From Letharia columbiana (taxonomy: Eukaryota; Ascomycota; Lecanoromycetes; Lecanorales; Parmeliaceae), in assembly GCF_014066305.1 (NCBI RefSeq), contig NW_023501087.1:124001-188000 (forward strand): 64,000 bases of DNA. Direction: 5' to 3'. The position numbers and the translations under genes were made by a program. The notes under the pieces were generated by a model. That model had not been told where the DNA came from. It made no database searches and saw nothing but the letters and a program-made list of their open reading frames with translations. Positions 57,487-64,000 of this stretch are shown here, in pieces; positions within the stretch are counted from its first letter, which is position 1; each line of letters opens with the position of its first letter.

Positions 57487-59795
57487 TTATAAGGCCGTCA
57501 CCAATATCGCCGTTGCGACAATAGCGGCAAAGCTGTAGGAAACACCTTCTCGTGTTGCGGCGCTCTTCTTCGCGGGGGCGAGCTTGTAGGCGGGCTCGTA
57601 ACCTGCCGGGTTCGTACTGTTGACCGTGCCATCCCAGCAGAAGTCTGCGAAGCATTGAGTGCAAACCTGTGGCATCGCCGTCTGTGTTCTTTCCAAGCTT
57701 CTTTGCAAAATCGCGCATCCTACACACACAGGCCACGTGGAGTTCACTGTTCCATTACCCATGGTAGCCACATTGTAGCCATTTTCTACGATAAGATCGC
57801 GCTGGCTGGTATTGTAGCTCGGGTCGAAGGTCGAGACGTTGCTTTGATAGATGTAGGGGGAATTAGGTATGTAGATGACCAGAGGTGTGGGAGATGAGGT
57901 ATTTGACGAGTTGCAACCGAAGAACGTAGGTCGCGTGTTCAGACCTAGGTTGACGAAAGTATTTTGGTCGGGAACTGCAGGGAATGATGTGCCATTTGCA
58001 AGATTCCCCGCATCAGCAGAAGTACCGTTCAAGCTGCGCTCGTAGGTTGCCACGAGGGATGTGCCATTCGGCCAATAGTTGTTCGTGTCAGCTGATGAAT
58101 CCACAGCGAAAATTACGTCCACATGGCGGAATGGCTGGATAAGCGGGTGGAGAGGGATGTTTTCGAGGTCTTCGCCTCCATCGACGAGACTGAGGGCTGG
58201 CTCCTGATAAACTTGAGAGGTCTTTGTGTTGTAGCCATAAAAGGGATTTGGCTGATATTGTGCAATGTCGTTGTCAGACTTGCTGAAACGGCTCAAGATG
58301 TCGCTCACGAAGCTTTTGGCAAGTTGCGGTATTGATGTTTGGTTCACGTCCAGGATGAATTGATTGAAGAGTGAGGACGAAGTTCCCATTACGTAACCGG
58401 CATTGTCGAAACCCCGAACACATTGTTCATTTTTGGCCAGAATACCACCTGAGAAATTGGATCCCAGGAACTCCAGAGGAACAAAGCCATAAGTAGTGGG
58501 ATCCCAGGTTCCAAACTCGAAGGGGTTGAATTCGTAGATTGTCGTATTCCCTGAGATCAAGGTCTCTCCTGGAGCACGGCCATCCGTAACCAAGATGGGC
58601 ATGGGAGAGTCGGCATTGGCAAAGCTTTCCTGCAATTGAATTGACGACCACGTATAGCTTGCGCCGCCGTCACTCGCATTCACAAGTTGAAAAGATAAAG
58701 CTGTCAATGATTCCAAAGTCAGCACTTCCTATTCATAATAGGGTTTCAAGTCTTCGGAGACGTCTTATAGTATGAACCTCCGAGACATGTTTCGAGGCTC
58801 AACATCTGGGCCAAAAGAGGCGATGAGGACTCTGAATAAACGTACCGCGCCCCCAATAATCTGTCACCGAGGTATTGAACCCAGCGTCCCCTTTTCCGCT
58901 CACTTCGTGTTCGATATCCGTGTAATATTCCGCGGAGTCTAGTACCCTGGATTACAATTTCACAGTCAGTATTGCTAATTTGAGGGGATACATTGAGTTG
59001 AAACATATGTCGAGTACAAAGCCTCTCGAGACATATGTCAAGACTCATTGATTGATCCCAAAGAGGAAATTGGGACTTGGAATATACGCACTGAATGCTG
59101 CCGCTAGCCGGACCCTCGAAAATCGAATTACCAAATTGCCAGACAGGGCTAGCATTGTTATCGAGAAGGCCTGTGATTGTCGTGAAGTTGTTGACGTAAA
59201 TACTGCCCACAAGCCATCCACCTCCCGATAGACCAGCCAGGTACGTCGCAGACTGCAATAATCCTCCAAGATGTCCAGCAGCAGTTGAATTGATCTCTCG
59301 GCTGTCGAAGGCCTGAACGGCACCTCCACCATTCAAGCAAGCTCTGTATCCGCCTCCGCTGACAGCAATAGCGATGTTGGGCAGGGCTGAGGCATTGTTG
59401 GCATATTTGGTGATGTATGACTCGGCGTCGAAGCCAGATATGTTCAGTCTTCCTAGTAAGTCCCGCATGGGATCCATTGTGTTGTTCCTTCTCATCTCCA
59501 GCCATGATGTTTCATTGTCGGATAGAGCAGATGCGCTACGAATGGTGGGTCGGGTCGAAGGACAGGTGGTATTTTGAGGGGTGTAGCCATCCGGAGCGTT
59601 TGGGAAGGCTCGAATTTCCAACTCTGGTGTAGCGACATTGGACTCGACCTTTGGCGAATCAGCTCTTGGAAGGAGAAAAGATGCTGGGTAATGGATTAGC
59701 GACGTTCTTCCCTTCTGTGATCTTCTGGAATGTTTACCATGGCCAGATGCAGCTAAGGCGAACAAGAGCGCACAAGCGCGTGATGTAGCGCCCAT
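57487..59795 (-). CDS. plb1: Secreted/GPI-anchored lysophospholipase (phospholipase B)
   Basis: Three exons (minus): 59092-59795, 58846-58946 and 57487-58700, giving 672 aa. Catalytic motifs of the fungal PLB family (cPLA2-type fold) are intact: [16 protein letters not shown] (about 144-159), [13 protein letters not shown] with nucleophile Ser190, and the Asp site [17 protein letters not shown]. The N-terminus carries a signal-like stretch ([12 protein letters not shown]). The C-terminus has four or more Cys ([17 protein letters not shown]) and ends in a hydrophobic tail ([15 protein letters not shown]) after small residues, as expected for a GPI anchor. Many N-glycosylation sites (NxT/S) fit secretion. 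The enzyme removes fatty acyl chains from (lyso)phospholipids at the cell surface. Confidence 0.95.
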
Positions 59796-60726
59796 CCTTG
59801 TCTATATTCCCGACTTTGATGAACTGAAAAATAGCGACCACTTTTACACCTTCATGAGGGGAACAAGAAATGAGAACGAGAGCGACAATTGATTTGGTTT
59901 TATCAAGGTTGGAGCGCACAAATTAGTTGCAAGAGAGTGCTTCGGGAGCGAAAGGACCGGAGAAGTGTCGGTGAAGTGTTAAAAAGAAAGATTGGATTAC
60001 TGAGACACCGCCAGCAGCCGGGCCCGTCAGGAGTACCACTGGAGCACTGTTTTAAAGTCATCAATTAATAGAAACGTGACTGCGCCATGTTGCCAAGTTT
60101 TTCCAAGGCAGTTCTGATACATTACCTCAGCCGATATAAACGTCATTTCCCTTTTCCATTGACGCGTTTGAGGCTCAGCGGCTTTCCCTGCAGATCTCCC
60201 GATCTTCACTTCACACACTTCACAGCCTCGACATCCACGTAAGGACCTCTTCCGCTGTGCTCATTCCGTATACATTAGGCGGGATCTGTTCAAGGGCAGC
60301 ACAGCAACAGAGAAGCAAGAGAGACACCAAGCTGGGTTAAAGATTCTTTGCTCTTACCAACACTACATACAAGAGCACCAGAGATATCGAATGGAATCGA
60401 ATGCCCACGTGCCGATCCTTCCTCAGACATGGAATCAGACAGGGGGACCTCTTCTGTGCTTCCTTTGCTTCCACACACGAAACGCAGTGTTTTCACTTCC
60501 TGAAAATATATCCGTGAGATCTGAAACAATTTTAGACTTGGATGGCAACGATTATGGGTATCATACCCTAATCCGACGAAACAACTATCAAACTTGAAGC
60601 AGTTTCAAGCATGGTCGATGATTTGAAATAGTATCATACCCCGATTTAACGCAAGCACAAGAAAGCTACCGCCCTAGGCTGCCAGAAATTTAGATAGCCG
60701 TCCTGCTAGCTCGAAGTTGCGTTGTC
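59796..60726. other. Intergenic, phospholipase B promoter region
   Basis: 930 bp between the phospholipase start and the end of the next minus-strand gene. No supportable gene or motif. Confidence 0.45.
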
Positions 60727-61937
60727 CTAGACGTGGTGTCGACATATTCCGCTTGGAGGCAGATATGTTGCCCATCGAGTTTGCTTCCATTCTTTCTCTG
60801 GCAATTGAATTTTTGCCGGCGTGTATAGGTATGAAATCCACGTGGGATCCGTAACACTCTCTGCGGATTTGGCAATACGTCGGGACTCTTGCGCCCATAG
60901 AGTAGTGGTTTCGTCATGCGACTCTGATAGGAAGAAGGCAGTCCGAGTCTCGCATGATTCACAGTTGACTTCGACACCATGCACACTTCGTGATCCGCGA
61001 GAAGCACATCGAACACACTTGTCCAAGGACCAGGGGTCCTCCAATCGAGGGCGGCCGGAGTGAAAGGCATCAAGCGCATCGGGATCTCCAAATCTCTGAT
61101 GAGGACAAATGTTCACGCCAAGTGCTCTCAGGGCCTTTTGAATCGAAGCGGTATGAAATGCGGATCCTTGGGGCATGGCGAGGACAGGATAGAAGATGGA
61201 TAATGAGGTTCCTTCCGTTGGTGGAGAATTTACATTTGGACATCCACACTTTGCCACAGACTTCTTCGTTCTGCAGCCCTGCTTCTGGACCTCTTTGGAA
61301 TGTGCGCGATCCCAAGTTATGTGAGGACATATCCATAATGTTCCCTCACACCCCATACAGAGGCGCTGGTGAGGCCTTTGTTGAAGAGCTGTGGAAGAGA
61401 AGAGAGAGATGTTGTGAGTTGTCTTGCATCCACCGCCTACAGCTTTTGACGCGGACAATCGCCCATCTCGTTCCAGCATGCAAAGGAAAGCTAGCCTCTC
61501 AAACACTACCTTTCTTTCGTCTTTGACTCCTTCGGGTCTTTCAAGAAGCTTTTAATTTCGATCAGGTAGTCTAGGTCCTCCACCCTAGCTTCAACTTTGT
61601 GTCGGAAACTCCTGCATGCATAACTCAAGGACAGCCCGCTGCTCAGCGAGAGGTACTGCGTCATCTCCAAGATGAGCCCCCGCGGAAGGGCTTCGAATTG
61701 GGACGGAGGAGTCGGGCTTTTCGGTTTTGAGCGTTTGCTTACACAATCGATAGGGTACCGTACAAATGTAAGGAGCGAGCTTTTCACGCTAGTATTGGAG
61801 ACTTTTGCAGACCCTGACTCTAGGAAACCTTGAGGTGTACCGGAGATATCCCCGTCTTTTGCTGTAGAGAAGAGGGCATGCCACCGTGAGACCCAGCTGG
61901 ACCTTCTGCCCAGAAGGGTAAAAATTGCATGATCCAT
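60727..61937 (-). CDS. F-box-like protein, apparent frame change in the middle
   Basis: Start at 61937 (MDHAIFTLLGRR). An F-box-like motif lies at about residues 80-125 (FEALPRGLILEMTQYLSLSSGLSLSYACRSFRHK, given here only as its ends: FEALPRGLI and YACRSFRHK). The first frame ends at 61506, but the sequence continues in another frame as KVVFERLAFLCMLERD and a Cys/His part (GGGCKTTHNISLFSS, RLCMGCEGTLWICPH, CPHQRFGDPDALD, KCVRCASRG). This order, F-box then LxxLERD then paired Cys, is usual in fungal F-box proteins. I therefore treat both parts as one gene with one base missing near 61510-61530. It could instead be a recent pseudogene. Confidence 0.6.
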
Positions 61938-62305
61938 TTTGCTTCGGAGACAGCTAGACAGCCAAGTATCGATGAGGATGAGAATGAGAGATTAGAAAAA
62001 GTTGTGACAGGACCTGAATTTTAATGCAGTCTTTTGTGATGACAAGTGAATTTCAGACTTGGTGGGCTGCATGTGAGCTACTCGACTCAACTGGACTCAG
62101 TGCCCCTTGGCGCAACCCAACAGGTGCAGGGGGTACAGAAGCCTGACGCAAAAACAGAAATACATCAAGCACATCTAAACATGACCCGTAGTGATTGCTA
62201 TTGACCATTACCATGATGAATGCCTAAGAGAATCGCCTCTTATCTGCCCAATGCGAGCACCTGCTACGCTACTGTCCCTGAGCAACACGCCCACACTGGC
62301 AAAAC
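61938..62305. other. Intergenic
   Basis: 370 bp between two minus-strand genes; no distinct element seen. Confidence 0.4.
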
Positions 62306-63031
62306 CTAAGCATCCTTCTTCGCCTTCATTCTCGTCAACGTCATGATACTATCCATCACATCCTTGAACGTCTGCTTGTTCTCCTCCGTCGGGTTAGTAG
62401 GAGCCTCGGCGCCCTCGACTTCCTCCCCGTTGTCCCACTGGACCTCGAACGTCGACAGGATGATGCGGGTGTCGAAGCCGTAGACGTCCACGTCGGGGTT
62501 TGTGGGCAAGCCTTCCAAGGGGCGGACTACGGCGAGGAGCTCGTTGACGTCGTCGCTGGCTCCGTGTTAGCGACTGTACGATTGCATATGTATTTTCGTC
62601 CTGCATCTGAACGGTTTTCGAGCTGACTTGCTTGGGGTGCCCCTTCCGGGCTCTTTACCCGGACACCAGGTAGGCACTCCCGGGGAAACGCATTGGGTGC
62701 TCGTCCATTTTTCCAAATCAAAAAAGGATTAGAGCAGAGACGGCGCGGGGTCTCCGTTGAATGCTTGGCTTGACAGTACGTACTGTGGGATATCGCCCGT
62801 CTTCACATGGATATTCTGGTTGTTCTTCCCAGTGTGGTCTGTGACCTTGATGTTTGCTGAACGGTTGGGTTCTCCAATGATTTCGATTTTCTTGGTTGGT
62901 GTCTGGCCTGTACGGTCATGTCAGTATTGCGAATAGAATACATATGGTTGGTTGAGGCAAGGCGGACTGAAACTCTGTGTCAAGCGAATTGAGAACTCGC
63001 CCGATGGCGGTGGTGCCATTGCTCGAGGCAT
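62306..63031 (-). CDS. Small conserved-looking protein of unknown function
   Basis: Three exons (minus): 62974-63031, 62784-62907 and 62306-62555, giving 143 aa. All three junctions keep phase and produce a smooth, charged, well-folded-looking sequence (KKIEIIGEPNRSANIKVTD, VRPLEGLPTNPDVDVYGFD, KQTFKDVMDSIMTLTRM). The 228 bp second intron is unusually long for this window. The N-terminus is MPRAMAPPPSGEF; no signal peptide, membrane segment or known motif. I do not recognise the family. The splice evidence makes it a real gene rather than a chance frame. Confidence 0.68.
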
Positions 63032-63371
63032 TTTAGTCTCAGCTGATGTGTTTGAATGAAGGAAGGATGCGTTGGTAGTTTTTGTGCAATTTAATCAATG
63101 GTGTGATTGATGGTCGTTAAGTTGCTGTTCTGAATATATAGAGTGGATGGGTTTGTGGGAATTCCATTTGTGACATCATCGGGTGAATGAGGTAACCAAA
63201 ATTTGTCTCAGGGTCAATTTAGCCTCAATTTACTACGAAGGCTCAACAGGAGACGGTTCCTCCAACACCACTTCAGCGCTATCAACGGTACAGGACAACA
63301 TCTTCTGTCGAACAGAATCCGTCCAACAACCTTCTAAAACATGGCTTCCCATTAGAGACATGACTCGTCCG
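63032..63371. other. Intergenic
   Basis: 340 bp holding the promoter of the small gene and the 3' region of the amidase. Confidence 0.4.
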
Positions 63372-64000
63372 TTACACGAAATTAGCAAATGGAAGACCAG
63401 TATTCTCCTTGATAAATTCCATAGCCTCAATTACCTGGAGGCATTAGCAACCTGCTACCTGTACCTTGAAGGGGCTCCTTATCATACCTTCTCATCCTCG
63501 TATCTTCGTCCGACTAGTTGCAATGATACTGGGGCACCTTTGTACTTCTCAGGCCCAGACTTCCACAGCTGGTGGTTGTACTCGTCCTTCTCGTTCATTG
63601 GCCTGTAGTCCTGATCTACCACGTCCATTGTTGGGTCTACCTTTGTCACTGGAAAGATTAGCGCTGGATAGTCGAGCAAGTTCCATTGGGCCGTATAGCC
63701 CCAATATCTTGCACAGTCCAGTGGAGGAGCCACCCCTGGGCCTACGGGGCAGAGGATCACATCAACGACGCCTTCGAGCTCACCAGTCTCGCTGGTTCCA
63801 GTCGCGGTGTCGTTCCAAACTTTCGCGTATTCTGTCTTGTAAGTTTCTCTCTTCGTAGTCCAGTGCCAAATCTCCTCAACGGTGAGCCTCTTCACCCATG
63901 GGTTGTCCTTCAGGATGAACTTGGATAACGGTCGCCACGGCTCGCCCGACGCTTCGATGGCAGCAGTCTCTTGTTGACCTCCATCACAGAAATACAGACT
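63372..64000 (-). CDS. Amidase (acetamidase type), 5' part beyond window
   Basis: C-terminal part of an amidase-signature enzyme: exons 63488 to beyond 64000 and 63372-63434 (minus), with an intron of 53 bp between. The visible part includes SLYFCDGGQQETAAI, WHWTTKRETYKTEY, DVILCPVGPGVAPP and YTAQWNLLDYPALIFPVTKVD, then GAPVSLQLVGRRYEDEKV, which splices to IEAMEFIKENTG and the stop. These are characteristic of fungal acetamidase/general amidase C-termini. The catalytic Ser-Ser-Lys residues lie in the missing part. Likely hydrolysis of small amides to acid and ammonia. Confidence 0.9.

Noticed and set aside
1..64000. tRNA, rRNA, CRISPR or operon structures
   Set aside because: Searched by eye for B-box-like GGTTCGAATCC signals and spaced repeats; none convincing, and the genome is clearly eukaryotic.

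Overview
The window is nuclear DNA of a filamentous ascomycete (Pezizomycotina). The evidence is the short GT-AG introns of roughly 45-150 bp that I could place by reading frame and conserved protein context. Fungal-type families also point this way: an Atg28-like autophagy protein, a cytochrome b5/acyl-CoA dehydrogenase fusion, an Mds3-like kelch protein, phospholipase B and a patatin-type Tgl lipase. A transposon copy shows the base composition left by repeat-induced point mutation (RIP). A Leotiomycete (Helotiales-like) is my guess from overall protein flavour, not something shown here. There are no operons, CRISPR arrays or recognisable tRNA/rRNA genes.

Layout, left to right. 1-3 kb: MPDU1-like protein and b5-ACAD fusion, both minus. 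3.1-5.1 kb: a degenerate Tc1/mariner-type element with clear terminal inverted repeats and TA target duplication. 5.4-9.9 kb: cupin (plus), F-box-like protein and phosphopantetheine adenylyltransferase (minus). 10.3-22.1 kb: a plus-strand run of DCAF7/WDR68-like WD40 protein, Atg28-like protein, alpha/beta hydrolase, a decayed unknown gene and a patatin-type lipase. 22.6-26.0 kb: SPT5 (minus). 26.9-31.2 kb: a small unknown protein and a Cys-rich single-pass membrane protein (plus). 31.5-36.6 kb: Mds3-like kelch/BTB protein and 1-Cys peroxiredoxin (minus). 37.3-43.4 kb: DHA1-type MFS transporter, aldehyde dehydrogenase and N-terminal methyltransferase (plus). 43.6-46.9 kb: EVE-domain protein and a broken short-chain dehydrogenase (minus). 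47.3-53.6 kb: SMP-30-like protein and bZIP factor (plus). 57.5-64 kb: phospholipase B, an F-box-like gene, a small unknown protein and an amidase truncated by the window edge (all minus).

Most genes are unrelated housekeeping or metabolic loci; I see no biosynthetic cluster, defence system or other co-functional island. Several act in lipid metabolism (b5-ACAD, Tgl lipase, phospholipase B, PPAT for CoA), but they are scattered, so I infer no shared regulation.

Two cross-cutting signals stand out. First, several otherwise well-conserved genes carry single-base frame changes, some at homopolymers (MPDU1-like, WDR68-like, Mds3-like, second F-box gene). This points to draft-assembly indels or recent gene decay, and coding calls there need care. 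Second, two long gene-free tracts (48.4-52.0 kb and 53.6-57.5 kb) are rich in microsatellites. The second lies between two convergent genes, where no promoter is expected. I did not find a convincing new biological system; the findings list what most deserves checking.
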